Shown here: positions 35,865-45,381 of the stretch, piece after piece
Layout: every line of letters starts with the position of its first letter
Position numbering within the stretch: the stretch's first letter is position 1
From: Chengkuizengella marina
GTDB lineage: Bacteria > Bacillota > Bacilli > Paenibacillales > KCTC-33759
NCBI RefSeq assembly: GCF_009910845.1
Contig: NZ_SIJB01000028.1
Location: 62,001-126,000 of the forward strand
Direction of reading: 5' to 3'
DNA length: 64,000 bases
Program-made: the position numbers and the translations under genes
The notes under the pieces: generated by a model
Databases searched by the model: none
Told to the model about the DNA's origin: nothing
The model's input: the letters and a program-made list of their open reading frames with translations, nothing else

Positions 35865-35923
35865 CATCCAAAACTATCATTTTTTCAAGCAGGAATATGA
35901 TCTCTTATATATTAATTTAATAT

Positions 35924-35951
35924 TTAACATAGATTTTATTGAAAGATAACA
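35924..35951 (+). promoter_or_regulatory. Possible PhoP box upstream of the alkaline phosphatase gene
   Basis: Three hexamers at 11-base steps: TTAACA (35924), TTTATT (35935), ATAACA (35946), each separated by 5 bases. PhoP of Bacillus binds TT(A/T/C)ACA-like repeats at this spacing. The middle unit is poor, so confidence is limited. Confidence 0.35.
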
Positions 35952-36035
35952 TAAATAGGGTTTTTATTTCATCCCCATTTAATTCATTAGCAGTACATTA
36001 AGAAAGGATTGAATAAGTGGGGGAGGAAATAATAA

Positions 36036-37838
36036 ATGATGAATTGGAAGAAAACATTATTATCTGCTAGTTTAGTTAGTTCTTTGGTTGTTAGTAGTTT
36101 TGGAGTGATAGCCGGGGGAAGTAGTATATCGGAAGCAGCTCCAAAAAAAGAAAAAGTTAAAAATATTATATTCATGGTTGGAGATGGAATGGGTGTGCCG
36201 TATATGACTGCACTTCGATACTGGCATGACGATCCAAATACATCTGAATATGAAAAAACAGCTTTTGATCCTTATTTGGTAGGTTTGCAAACGACATATC
36301 CAGAAGATGAAGAACAAAATATTACAGATTCTGCTTCTGCAGCTACAGCGATGTCTGGAGGAGTAAAAACATATAATGGGGCCATTGCTTTAGATAACGA
36401 TAAAACAACAGAAGTCAAAACAGTACTTGAGCAAGCAAAAGAAAATAGAATGTCAACAGGTTTAGTAGCAACATCACAAATTAACCATGCAACGCCTGCT
36501 GCTTATGCTGCACACGATGAATCTCGTAAAAATTATGATCAAATCGCGGATGACTACTATGATGATTTAATAGATGGACAACATAAAATTGATGTTATTC
36601 TAGGTGGTGGAACATCATATTTTGTACGTGAAGATCGTAATATTGCTGAGTTATTCGAAGCAGATGGTTATAGTTATGTTACTTCTCGTGATGAACTTTT
36701 GAAGGATGATAATGATCAAGTTTTAGGATTATTTGCACCTAAAGGCATGGATAAAATGATTGATCGTACTGAAGATACACCTTCTTTAAGAGATATGACT
36801 AAAGCTGCTATTGATAGATTAAGTGAAGATAAAGATGGGTTCTTTTTGATGGTGGAAGGAAGTCAGATCGACTGGGCTGGTCATGATAATGATATAGTTG
36901 CAGCAATGAGTGAAATGATAGATTTTGAAGAAGCTTTTAAAGAAGTTATTGATTTTGCAAAAAAAGATGGTGAAACGCTTGTTGTTGTTACTGCAGATCA
37001 TTCGACAGGTGGATTTTCTATAGGAGCGGATGGAGTATATAACTTCTTCATTGATCCAATTAAAGCTGTAAAAAGAACACCAGATTTTATGGCAGATGAG
37101 ATTGTGAATGGAGCCGATGTTGAACAAACATTAAACGAATACATTGATTTAGAATTAACAGAAGAAGAGCTTCAATCTGTTAAAGATGCATCAGAAGTGG
37201 ATGAAGAAGAAAGGGACTCTGCGATTGATAATGCAATAGAAGATATTTTTAATAAACGTTCCTTATCTGGATGGACAACCGGCGGACATACAGGGGAAGA
37301 AGTCCCTGTCTATGCTTTCGGTCCTGAAAAAGATCGTTTTGCAGGATTAATTGACAACACTGACAATGCTAAAAAAATATTTGAATTATTGCAAAGAGAT
37401 AAAATGAAATATAGTGATATTACAGAATCAGATGATGGATATGGAGCAATTAATGACTTAGTAAATAAAGGAATCTTACCAATTGATAGCGAGAATACCT
37501 TTAAACCTGAGCAAAAAATATCTCGTGGTGAAGTTGCATTACTTCTACAGCGTGCATTACATTTAGAAACATCTGAGAATAAGTCAGATTTTAAAGATGT
37601 AGACACTTTAAGCCCTTATGCAGAAGCAATCATTGCAGTAACAGAAGCAGGTATATTTCAAGGATATGGTAACGGTAAATTTGGTGTTAATGAGAAGTTA
37701 ACTAATGAGCAATTAGTCGTAATTATTGCAAAAGCATTTCAAACTGATATTTCTAATGATGAATTGAATGCTAAGCTTAACTTAAAAGTATCTCGCGCTG
37801 AATTTGCAGTAGCTTTATCTAGTGTTTTAAATAATTAA
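36036..37838 (+). CDS. S-layer-anchored alkaline phosphatase
   Basis: A 600-residue exported enzyme. The signal peptide ends near SSISEA (about residue 34). Phosphatase core: MVGDGMGVPYM (metal Asp50), DSASAATAMSGG (nucleophile Ser99), EGSQIDWAGHDND, VTADHSTGG and TTGGHTGEEVPVYAFGP, the full metal and active-site set of the PhoA family. After about residue 450 come two SLH-type repeats (AINDLVNKGILP...FKPEQKISRGEVALLLQRAL; FKDVDTLSPYAEAIIAVTEA...GYGNGKFGVNEKLTNEQLVV) that attach it to secondary cell-wall polymer. It releases phosphate from esters at the cell surface. A possible PhoP box lies upstream. Confidence 0.93.
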   Translation: MMNWKKTLLSASLVSSLVVSSFGVIAGGSSISEAAPKKEKVKNIIFMVGDGMGVPYMTALRYWHDDPNTSEYEKTAFDPYLVGLQTTYPEDEEQNITDSASAATAMSGGVKTYNGAIALDNDKTTEVKTVLEQAKENRMSTGLVATSQINHATPAAYAAHDESRKNYDQIADDYYDDLIDGQHKIDVILGGGTSYFVREDRNIAELFEADGYSYVTSRDELLKDDNDQVLGLFAPKGMDKMIDRTEDTPSLRDMTKAAIDRLSEDKDGFFLMVEGSQIDWAGHDNDIVAAMSEMIDFEEAFKEVIDFAKKDGETLVVVTADHSTGGFSIGADGVYNFFIDPIKAVKRTPDFMADEIVNGADVEQTLNEYIDLELTEEELQSVKDASEVDEEERDSAIDNAIEDIFNKRSLSGWTTGGHTGEEVPVYAFGPEKDRFAGLIDNTDNAKKIFELLQRDKMKYSDITESDDGYGAINDLVNKGILPIDSENTFKPEQKISRGEVALLLQRALHLETSENKSDFKDVDTLSPYAEAIIAVTEAGIFQGYGNGKFGVNEKLTNEQLVVIIAKAFQTDISNDELNAKLNLKVSRAEFAVALSSVLNN

Positions 37839-37872
37839 AACAATTAGACCAATTAAATAAACGCACTGGGCA

Positions 37873-37901
37873 AAAATAGATCGTTTTTAGCGGTCTATTT
37901 T
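37873..37901. terminator. Bidirectional terminator between phosphatase and tspO genes
   Basis: An 11-bp stem with one G-U pair (aaaatagatcg / cggtctatttt), 7-base loop, T residues on both strands. It serves the two convergent genes. Confidence 0.82.
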
Positions 37902-37920
37902 CTTATTTAAATGAATATTA

Positions 37921-38379
37921 CTAATTTTGCATATATAAACCAAATGTCCATATTAAATCATATATTAACCAAAAAATATAAGGTAATAGAATTTTAAAAG
38001 AAAAGACATCCATTTTTTTAAGGATAATTGCTAATAAACTAACAATCAAAATAAAAGGGAATAAACTAATAAAGCCTAAAAATATGCTTTCCAGACCAAA
38101 AAATAAATAATTCCATAATTCATTTCCAATCAGCATAATTAGGGTAAGGGTTAGTGCGTTTTTTCGAAGTTTTGATTCAGTAAATCTATTAATTTGTCTA
38201 TATAAAATGATTCCCCCCATTATATAATATAGGATTCCAACGATGATAAAAAACCATAAAGGTACTAAATACCAAGGTTTATTTAGCTGCGCATACCAAA
38301 CAGTTAGAGCATCCCCTACAAAAATATTTCCTAGTATAGCAAGAGTGAATACTATAGATATACTTAATAGTAAAGACAT
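37921..38379 (-). CDS. tspO: TspO/MBR family membrane protein
   Basis: A 152-residue protein with five membrane helices and TspO hallmarks: WYAQLNKPWYLVPLWFFIIV, IMGGIILY, TLTLIMLIGNELWNYLFFGL and a C-terminal LLPYIFWLIYDLIWTFGLY. TspO proteins bind porphyrins and cholesterol-like ligands; a role in tetrapyrrole or oxidative stress handling is usual but unproven here. I start at the ATG read from 38379, behind AAAGGGAGA; a TTG at 38397 would overlap that site. A typical TspO has about 155-160 residues. Confidence 0.88.
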   Translation of the reverse strand: MSLLLSISIVFTLAILGNIFVGDALTVWYAQLNKPWYLVPLWFFIIVGILYYIMGGIILYRQINRFTESKLRKNALTLTLIMLIGNELWNYLFFGLESIFLGFISLFPFILIVSLLAIILKKMDVFSFKILLPYIFWLIYDLIWTFGLYMQN

Positions 38380-38721
38380 AATTCTCCCTTTTATCAATCA
38401 GTGATGTAATATATTGTTTGCTTTCTTTATCATTATACTAGTCATTTTATTTCAAAGGTTTAATTTTGTTACAATTAATTGTCCCTATTGGCTGCGATGG
38501 TTTTACGGATTCAAGATGCTATAAATTTTTAAATATATTGTTCAATATAAAAACATACGTAATAAACCATGTCTAGGTATACACTACGTATTTATAATTC
38601 TTTTACTATAACTTCGTTATGTCAGGTTCATAGTTTAAATGTTAAATTGTAATATATTTAACAGATACTATCATTAAGTAAGTATTATAATGAGCACATA
38701 CAAATAAAGGAGAGATGTTAA
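38380..38721. other. AT-rich divergent promoter region, tspO / thioredoxin
   Basis: No gene seen in 342 bases. TATAAT at 38686-38691 is a likely -10 for the thioredoxin gene, but no good -35 is visible. Nothing else stands out. Confidence 0.45.
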
Positions 38722-39039
38722 ATGGAACGAATTCAAACATTAGAGCAATTTAAAGAACAGATCAGCAATGCTAAATTTACTGTAATGAAATTTGATACAA
38801 CTTGGTGTCCTGATTGTAAGAACCTTGATCGATTCATTGATCCTATTATTGAAGAACATTCAGATAAACAGTTTTTAGCGATTGATGCAGAAAAATTTCA
38901 AAACCTATCAGAAGAATATGAAGTTAGAGGCATTCCAAGTTTATTAGTTTACAAAAATGGGGAGAAAATTGCTCATTTACACAGTAAGTTTGCAAAAACT
39001 CCTGATCAGATTAGAGAGTACCTTGATGAGTTTAAATAA
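38722..39039 (+). CDS. Thioredoxin family protein
   Basis: A 105-residue thioredoxin-fold protein. VMKFDTTWCPDCKNLDRFID carries the redox pair as CPDC instead of CGPC, and VRGIPSLLVYKNGEKIAHLH contains the cis-Pro loop. Length and layout match a single-domain thioredoxin (YtpP-like group). The altered active-site dipeptide should shift its redox potential, so it may reduce specific targets rather than be the main thioredoxin. AAAGGAGAG precedes the ATG. It is monocistronic. Confidence 0.9.
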   Translation: MERIQTLEQFKEQISNAKFTVMKFDTTWCPDCKNLDRFIDPIIEEHSDKQFLAIDAEKFQNLSEEYEVRGIPSLLVYKNGEKIAHLHSKFAKTPDQIREYLDEFK

Positions 39040-39052
39040 ATATTAGTTTTGT

Positions 39053-39083
39053 AAAGCCATTAGACATAGTCTGATGGCTTTTT
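39053..39083. terminator. Terminator after the thioredoxin gene
   Basis: A stem of about 12 bp (aagccat-tagac / gtctg-atggctt, one G-U), T-run after it. It may also stop the convergent DUF2935 gene. Confidence 0.8.
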
Positions 39084-39086
39084 ATT

Positions 39087-39926
39087 TTATCCATTCCCCT
39101 CCTGGAATGATGGCTTTGTTAATGGACAATTTTCGATTTTATAAATATCAGGATTATATGCAGCTAATTTGCGTAGGAAATAACATGATTCAGGGAAATG
39201 GTGTTCAATGAAACGAAGTGTTGACCTATTTAAAACTTCACTGTCTTTATACATCTCAACTAGTTTTTCTACTAAACGATATAATGAAACAACAGATTCA
39301 GATACTTCTTTGGCAAACGCTCTTTGAACTGGGAAACCAGGTGCAGTAAATATTAAATAACCTCTAATTTGACGATTTTTTAGTATATGTGCTAGAAATT
39401 TCTTTTCTGATTCTTCAGCCTCTTTTATTAGAAGGGTTTCTACGGGGTCCATGATGTCTATAAATAAATGTGCGTGTCCTAGGTGATCGTCTAACCAAAG
39501 TTCCATTAAATCAACTAATGATAAAGGGGGTGGGGTTTCACCTCGCATGCTATAAGATAATATTCTAAGATATTCTCTATTTTCGCTTAGTGTCCCATTT
39601 AAGTAAGTTGGCCACATATTTAAATTCACTTTGTTTTGAAGTCTTAAGTGCTGTATATATCCTTCAAATTTATAATATCCTTCTGCAACTGGATAAACTT
39701 CAGAAGCAAAATTTTTCATTTCAGGTGAAGAATAAGAGAGTTCTGGATCGATAGAGTCCAGTTTTTTTCTTAAAGAACGGAATGCTTGGATATATTGGGA
39801 AGCAATTCCTATCCATTTTTGCTCAGATGGGGCTAAAAAATCGTGAATGAAATGAGCATGGTCTTCTAATACTTCCAGCCAAAATTGATGCTCTTCCCAC
39901 GCAGTTAGTTGTGTTTCATTGTTCAA
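39087..39926 (-). CDS. DUF2935 domain protein
   Basis: A 279-residue, almost all-helical protein with two ferritin-like helical bundles: EEHQFWLEVLEDHAHFIHDF opens the first, LWLDDHLGHAHLFIDIMDPV the second. The His/Glu/Asp positions in these helices (EEHxFW, ExxxHAxF, DHLGHAxLF) are conserved in DUF2935 and could hold a di-metal site, but no activity is established. The family is typical of spore-forming Firmicutes. The start is TTG at 39926, about 8 bases behind AAGGGGGA. The bicupin gene lies upstream on the same strand with a 73-base gap. Confidence 0.85.
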   Translation of the reverse strand: MNNETQLTAWEEHQFWLEVLEDHAHFIHDFLAPSEQKWIGIASQYIQAFRSLRKKLDSIDPELSYSSPEMKNFASEVYPVAEGYYKFEGYIQHLRLQNKVNLNMWPTYLNGTLSENREYLRILSYSMRGETPPPLSLVDLMELWLDDHLGHAHLFIDIMDPVETLLIKEAEESEKKFLAHILKNRQIRGYLIFTAPGFPVQRAFAKEVSESVVSLYRLVEKLVEMYKDSEVLNRSTLRFIEHHFPESCYFLRKLAAYNPDIYKIENCPLTKPSFQEGNG

Positions 39927-39999
39927 CTTTAATTCCCCCTTAGTATAATCTCAGTATAATACTATGCTATGCATACATTAGGAGTTTAAGATATATACT

Positions 40000-41178
40000 T
40001 TATAATTTTGGGTATTTAACAACGGGAAATTTTTGCTTCCGTAAGGTATTCATGAATTGAGGTCCTACATGTAAGTTGGTTCGGACAAGTTCATGAGGGG
40101 TTAGTGCCATCCATTGATTTAATGAGATGTCTTCAAAACGATGACTTTGGAATATTTCAAGAAACCATAAACTATCTTCTCCAATATTTTGTATATAATG
40201 CCCGAAAGCTAAGGGAACGTACCCAACATCACCAGCCCTGACATTAAATGTGCGTGCTGTTCCATTTGCTGCAAAAGCAGTCATTTTCCCAGAACCTGTA
40301 AGGTAATATTGCCATTCATCGTTGTTTGGATGCCAATGCATTTCTCTCATTGCACCAGGTTTAATTTCAACTAATGCAGCAGCAATTCTTGTGGAGATAG
40401 GAAAATTAGTAGAATCTACTATACGAACCGTACCTCCAGATGTTTGAATAGGTTTTTGTGCGAGTAATTTGTGAGTAAAGCTTTTTGGGACCGTACCATG
40501 AGGACTTTTTACTTTTTCACTTTCTAATGAACTAGGTACTTTTGCTTGATACATGTATGTTTGTTTTTTGGGGATGTAAGTAAAGGCGTTTTCTGACACA
40601 CCAAAATTGGCAGATAAAATGTCTCTTGGGGTATGTGCAAACCAATCTGAAATCGTGAAGGTATCACTTTCTGTAAAGTTTCCATCATCAAATACAAGCA
40701 AAAATTCGCAGCCTTCTTCCAACCCTTGAATAGAGTGCGGTATTCCTGGTGGGAAGTACCACAAATCGCCTTCTTCAATATTTGCAATAAAGTTCCTTCC
40801 ATCTTGATCCATGGCTGTGATTCGTGCTTTTCCTAAAAGCATATAAGCCCACTCTGCTTGTTTATGCCAATGCAATTCACGAACTCCTCCTGGCAACAGT
40901 CGCATATTGACTCCTGCAAGTGTTGTTGCAATGGGTAGTTCTCTGGCAGTTACTTCTCTACTCCATCCTCCGTGATATAACTGCATATTTGTATCAGAAA
41001 AAGAAAATTTAAGATTTGGGATTCTTCCAGAATCAGTAACAGGAGGTACGAACATATCTGAATTCTCTAAATCACGCATAATATCTCTTGGTCCGAGGTC
41101 AGTTGCCCCAGCCCCGTCATCTCTTATTGGTTGAGGTATTATTCCAAATTCATAATGATTTTGAGGTCGTTTATACAT
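40000..41178 (-). CDS. Oxalate decarboxylase family bicupin
   Basis: A 392-residue protein with two cupin domains. Domain 1 has [20 protein letters not shown] and domain 2 [20 protein letters not shown], each giving the HxH...E...H manganese site. [20 protein letters not shown] and [18 protein letters not shown] carry the later His. The lid in OxdC reads SENST; here the same place (after LVFDDGNF) reads TESDT, keeping the proton-donor Glu. This supports decarboxylase over oxidase, but related enzymes exist. It has no signal peptide. ATG at 41178 behind GGAG. Confidence 0.88.
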   Translation of the reverse strand: MYKRPQNHYEFGIIPQPIRDDGAGATDLGPRDIMRDLENSDMFVPPVTDSGRIPNLKFSFSDTNMQLYHGGWSREVTARELPIATTLAGVNMRLLPGGVRELHWHKQAEWAYMLLGKARITAMDQDGRNFIANIEEGDLWYFPPGIPHSIQGLEEGCEFLLVFDDGNFTESDTFTISDWFAHTPRDILSANFGVSENAFTYIPKKQTYMYQAKVPSSLESEKVKSPHGTVPKSFTHKLLAQKPIQTSGGTVRIVDSTNFPISTRIAAALVEIKPGAMREMHWHPNNDEWQYYLTGSGKMTAFAANGTARTFNVRAGDVGYVPLAFGHYIQNIGEDSLWFLEIFQSHRFEDISLNQWMALTPHELVRTNLHVGPQFMNTLRKQKFPVVKYPKL

Positions 41179-41350
41179 AAAAACAGCTCCTCAATCTATA
41201 AATTGGATATTAACTATTTTAGTTTATGATGCATTTTAGTTTGTATGTCAGGAGGTTTTAAATCTCATTTTAAATTTCTTTTATTCTTTTTTTGGAAAAT
41301 ATTAAAACGAACACCGCTTTTACTAAATATACTAGATTTAGAACAAATGT

Positions 41351-41378
41351 TTGTATCCATATTATTTTATGTTATAAT
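41351..41378 (+). promoter_or_regulatory. Probable promoter of ydbC
   Basis: TTGTAT (41351-41356), 16 bases, TATAAT (41373-41378), about 105 bases before the ydbC start, inside the 305-base gap between the divergent bicupin and ydbC genes. No other feature is seen in that gap. Confidence 0.5.
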
Positions 41379-41483
41379 TAAGTCTTACTACTCTAATGAT
41401 AAGATATTTCTAATATAGAACAAATAACGTTCATTTCATATATTTATTCATTTAATCATAATCAATATAATGGAGGGTTCTTC

Positions 41484-41705
41484 ATGGCAGAGATCAAATT
41501 TGAAATACTTAAAACGATTGCAACACTTTCAGAATCACCTAAAGGTTGGACAAAGGAATTTAACTTAATTAGTTGGAATGGTCGAGATCCTAAGTATGAC
41601 ATTCGTGACTGGTCTCCTAACCATGAGAAGATGGGAAAAGGTGTAACATTATCAAATGATGAATTGAAACGGTTACAACAAGTTTTAAAAGAAATTGATT
41701 TTTAA
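41484..41705 (+). CDS. YdbC family PC4/p15-like single-strand nucleic-acid-binding protein
   Basis: A 73-residue protein of the YdbC/PC4 group: IKFEILKTIATLSESPKGWT, then KEFNLISWNGRDPKYDIRDW and a short C-terminal helix (LSNDELKRLQQVLKEI). Bacterial YdbC is a dimer with the whirly-like PC4 fold that binds single-stranded DNA and RNA. Its cellular role is not well defined. GGAGGG precedes the ATG. The ABC exporter genes follow 83 bases later. Confidence 0.88.
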   Translation: MAEIKFEILKTIATLSESPKGWTKEFNLISWNGRDPKYDIRDWSPNHEKMGKGVTLSNDELKRLQQVLKEIDF

Positions 41706-41788
41706 TCAATAAGAACAAATATTGGTAGATTTACTGCTATCTTTAATATGTTTGGTATCTGATTCTAGCTTGAAAAGAGGGTAGATAT

Positions 41789-43531
41789 ATGTCTTTTGTA
41801 ATCAAATTAAAATGGTTTTTTAAACAGCGTTGGAAAAGTTACGTGGTAGCCATTACTATTATGACCATTGTGACTCTCCTTACCATGATTCCACCGATTA
41901 TGATAGGAAATATTGTAGATCAAATTGGGGAGAATAAGTTAACATCAGAATCTTTAACCAAAACCGTACTTTTACTTCTGTTTTTGGCCATTTTACTTTA
42001 CATATTAGTTTTTACGTGGATTACAACTTTGTTTCGTAACTCTGCTTTGGTCGAATCTATTTTAAGAAAAAAACTACTAACAAATTTAACGAAGATGACT
42101 CCAGGTTTTTTCCAAAGAAATACAACAGGAGACTTAATGGCATTAGCTACGAACGATGTTCTCGCAATCGGACAAACAGCTGGATTTGGTGTTATGACCT
42201 TGGTTAACACGATAGTAGGTGTTTCTGTTGTTGTAATTATGATGGTTTCTTTAATTAGTTATAAATTGATGCTGGCTGCTTTCATTCCTCTCCCTTTTCT
42301 AGCTTTAGTGATCAACAAACTTGGGAAAAATGTAAGAGTAAATTTTCTGGAAGCACAAGCTTCATTTGGTAAAATGAATGATCAAGCCTTGGAGTCTATA
42401 TCAGGGATGAGAGTAATCCGTTCCTATGTACAAGAGGAAAATGATATTGCGGCTTTTGATCATGTAACTACAGAAGTGTTAAATAAAAATAGAAAAGTGG
42501 CTATATTTAATGCCCTTTTTCAACCTTCAATTTCACTCATTGTTGGTTTAAGTGTTGCTATTGGAATTAGTTACGGTTCGTATTTAGTCATTCAAAATGA
42601 AATTTCACTGGGTGATTTAATAACGTTCAATATTTTTTTAGGTATGTTAATATGGCCAATGATTGCTTTTGGTGAGTTTATAAATGTTTTACAGCGTGGA
42701 AGTGCTTCTGCAGATCGAATGGATAACATTTTATCTCAACAACCTGATGTAAAGAATGGAGAAGTTACAACAACAGTAAATGCTCCATTAAGTATAGAAA
42801 TGAAGAACCTTACATTTCATTACCCAGGTTCTACTGCAAATAGTTTGGAACAAGTCTCTTTTCGCTTAGAACGTGGACAGACGTTAGGAATTGTAGGTCG
42901 AACTGGAAGTGGAAAGAGTACGCTGTTAAAACAACTGTTGAGGCAATATCCAATCGATAATGAAAAATTATTTATTTCTGATATCCCTGTGGAACAAATT
43001 AGTCTAGAACAAATGAAGAGCTGGGTATCCTATGTACCACAGGAGCATATGCTTCTATCTAAAACATTAAAGGAAAATATCAAATTAGGAAAACCTAATG
43101 CAACCCAAGAAGAGATTGATCGTGCTATTAAAATGGCTTCTTTCACAAAAGATGTATCTAGAATGGCCGATGGACTTGAAACGGTAATTGGCGAGCAAGG
43201 TGTTATGCTGTCTGGTGGCCAGAAACAGCGAGTTGCGATAGCTAGAGCTTTGTTGCTTGATGCTGAAATTCTAATATTAGATGATTCATTATCAGCCGTA
43301 GATGCTAAAACGGAAAATATAATCTTACATGAAATCAGAAATGAACGTGCTGGAAAGACTACTTTAATTACTTCGCATCGATTATCAGCCGTGAGTCATG
43401 CTGATTGGATTCTTGTTATGAATGAAGGTCGAGTGATTGCAGAAGGAACACATGAAGAGCTCATGTTTCATGGTGGTTGGTATAAAGAGCAGTGGGAGCA
43501 TCAACAGATGGAAGCAAGTTTAGATGATTAA
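41789..43531 (+). CDS. ABC exporter subunit, YheI/BmrC-like (degenerate ATPase site)
   Basis: A 580-residue half-transporter: six membrane helices (about 1-320), then a nucleotide-binding domain with Walker A GRTGSGKST, signature LSGGQKQR, Walker B ILILDDSLSAVDAKT and switch TSHRLSAVSHAD. The catalytic Glu after Walker B is Asp here, the mark of the degenerate subunit in heterodimeric exporters such as B. subtilis YheI (BmrC). The partner gene begins 33 bases later. The pair probably exports drugs or lipophilic compounds. Its location next to the siderophore locus makes siderophore export possible, but unproven. Confidence 0.9.
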   Translation: MSFVIKLKWFFKQRWKSYVVAITIMTIVTLLTMIPPIMIGNIVDQIGENKLTSESLTKTVLLLLFLAILLYILVFTWITTLFRNSALVESILRKKLLTNLTKMTPGFFQRNTTGDLMALATNDVLAIGQTAGFGVMTLVNTIVGVSVVVIMMVSLISYKLMLAAFIPLPFLALVINKLGKNVRVNFLEAQASFGKMNDQALESISGMRVIRSYVQEENDIAAFDHVTTEVLNKNRKVAIFNALFQPSISLIVGLSVAIGISYGSYLVIQNEISLGDLITFNIFLGMLIWPMIAFGEFINVLQRGSASADRMDNILSQQPDVKNGEVTTTVNAPLSIEMKNLTFHYPGSTANSLEQVSFRLERGQTLGIVGRTGSGKSTLLKQLLRQYPIDNEKLFISDIPVEQISLEQMKSWVSYVPQEHMLLSKTLKENIKLGKPNATQEEIDRAIKMASFTKDVSRMADGLETVIGEQGVMLSGGQKQRVAIARALLLDAEILILDDSLSAVDAKTENIILHEIRNERAGKTTLITSHRLSAVSHADWILVMNEGRVIAEGTHEELMFHGGWYKEQWEHQQMEASLDD

Positions 43532-43564
43532 ACAAGAGATTTATTTTGAAAGGAGTGATATTTC

Positions 43565-45328
43565 ATGGAGTCTAAACAAAACGTTTCCAGAAGACTTTTT
43601 CAATATGCTCTTCATTATAAATTTAGAATTATAGCCGCACTCCTTATTCTTTGTGGTGCTGTTGGAGCAGAATTAGGAGGACCATTAATTATTCAGATCA
43701 TTATTGATAATCATCTTTCTAATGAAGTTATAGAAATATCACCTATTTTGAGTTTAATTGGTCTGTATGTAGGTCTCCTAATTACAGCAAGTGTTTTAAA
43801 TTTTATACAAGGATATGCCTTACAAACGACTGCCTTACGCATTATTAAAAATATGCGGATGGATTTAATGAAACATATTCAACGTATTCCAATACGTTAC
43901 TTTGATAATACACCTATTGGTCAAGTTGTTTCCAGAATTGCGAATGATACTGAGGCAATACGAGATTTATTTATGAGTTTTATGGCTACTTTTGTAGTAA
44001 GTACAGTACAGTTAATAGGTATTTATGTATTTCTATTTATTTTAGATTTTAAATTAGCATTTCTTTGTCTTCTGCTTCTGCCTGTCTTTGCATTGATCAT
44101 GTATATACACCTTAAATATTCAAAAGTGTTTATTACGATTATGCGTGCTCGTTTAAGTGATATGAATGCGATGATTAATGAATCTATTCATGTAATGCCA
44201 ATTATTCAAGCATTTAAACGAGAAAGATTAACGGTGGAGGAATTTGAAAAATTAAATCAAGATCGTTATAAAAATCAATTAAAACAGTTTCGTGTTTTTG
44301 CCCTTTCATCTCGAAATGCAGTAGGAACGATTGGTAGACTAGTAACAGCAATGGTTATTTGGTACTTTGGGAGTCAATCACTAGAGGGAGCGATTCAATT
44401 TGGGGTATTTTACGTATTTATAGATTATTTAGGACGTATATTTCAACCTATCATAGGCATATTTGATCAGCTAACCAATGCACAAAGAGCTTTTGTTTCA
44501 GCTGGCAGAGTATTTACCATACTCGACATGGATGGAAAGGAAATTTCAAATGCGGATCAAGCACCTCGTCCAGAGGGACGTGTTAGATTTGATGATGTGA
44601 CATTTGCCTATAAGTCTGGTGAAAATGTATTAAAAAATATTTCTTTTGAAGCTCAAAAAGGAGAAACGATCGCACTTGTTGGACATACTGGATCAGGAAA
44701 AAGCTCCATTATGAATCTTCTATTAGGGTTTTATGAACAAAACGAAGGAAAAATAACGATTGACAATGTAGATGTAACTAAATTGTCCAAACAAGCTTTA
44801 CGGAAACATATGGGAATTGTATTACAAGATCCATTCCTCTTTGCTGGGGATATAAAGTTTAATGTTAGTTTATATAATGAAGAGATAGATATGAACAAAG
44901 TGAAAGATGCGTTGCAAAAAGTAGGGGCTTCCACATTTGTTGAACAGCTTCCTAAAGGGTATGATGAACCAGTTGTTGAACGAGGAAGTACTTTATCTGC
45001 AGGGCAGAGACAATTGATTTCATTTGCAAGAGCGCTGGCTTTTGATCCAGCCATTTTAATATTAGATGAAGCCACCGCTAGTATAGATAGTGAAACTGAA
45101 GGGTTAATCCAAAAAGCACTTAAGGTCGTAAGTGAAGGAAGAACAACGTTTGTGATTGCACATAGATTGTCTACCATTCGGGATGCAGATCAAATTCTAG
45201 TACTTCATAGAGGTGAAATTGTAGAGCGTGGTAATCATGAAGAGTTGATGGAACTAAAAGGTCGGTATCATAAGATGTATCAGCTTCAAAAAGGAGAAAG
45301 AACACAAAAATCTACATCTATTTCTTAA
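43565..45328 (+). CDS. ABC exporter subunit, YheH/BmrD-like (canonical ATPase site)
   Basis: A 587-residue half-transporter with a six-helix membrane domain and an NBD with Walker A GHTGSGKSS, Q-loop LQDPFLFAGD, signature LSAGQRQ, Walker B ILILDEATASIDSET and switch AHRLSTIRDAD. The catalytic Glu is present, so this is the active partner of the upstream subunit. B. subtilis YheH (BmrD) is longer (about 670 aa); the shorter form here lacks an extension. AAAGGAGTG precedes the ATG. A convergent terminator follows. Confidence 0.9.
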   Translation: MESKQNVSRRLFQYALHYKFRIIAALLILCGAVGAELGGPLIIQIIIDNHLSNEVIEISPILSLIGLYVGLLITASVLNFIQGYALQTTALRIIKNMRMDLMKHIQRIPIRYFDNTPIGQVVSRIANDTEAIRDLFMSFMATFVVSTVQLIGIYVFLFILDFKLAFLCLLLLPVFALIMYIHLKYSKVFITIMRARLSDMNAMINESIHVMPIIQAFKRERLTVEEFEKLNQDRYKNQLKQFRVFALSSRNAVGTIGRLVTAMVIWYFGSQSLEGAIQFGVFYVFIDYLGRIFQPIIGIFDQLTNAQRAFVSAGRVFTILDMDGKEISNADQAPRPEGRVRFDDVTFAYKSGENVLKNISFEAQKGETIALVGHTGSGKSSIMNLLLGFYEQNEGKITIDNVDVTKLSKQALRKHMGIVLQDPFLFAGDIKFNVSLYNEEIDMNKVKDALQKVGASTFVEQLPKGYDEPVVERGSTLSAGQRQLISFARALAFDPAILILDEATASIDSETEGLIQKALKVVSEGRTTFVIAHRLSTIRDADQILVLHRGEIVERGNHEELMELKGRYHKMYQLQKGERTQKSTSIS

Positions 45329-45336
45329 TCAGTCTC

Positions 45337-45373
45337 AGCGATTCAGGTACAATATTAAAAAACGTGAATCGCT
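45337..45373. terminator. Convergent terminator between the ABC exporter and the iron importer operon
   Basis: A 9-bp inverted repeat (agcgattca / tgaatcgct) with a 19-base loop between two convergent genes. The T-run is weak on both sides. Confidence 0.5.
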
Positions 45374-45381
45374 GGTATACA

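Noticed and set aside
44731-45177. 148-codon minus-strand open frame inside the second ABC exporter gene
   Set aside because: Antisense to the conserved ATPase domain; composition rich in Ser and Leu, as expected for a shadow frame.
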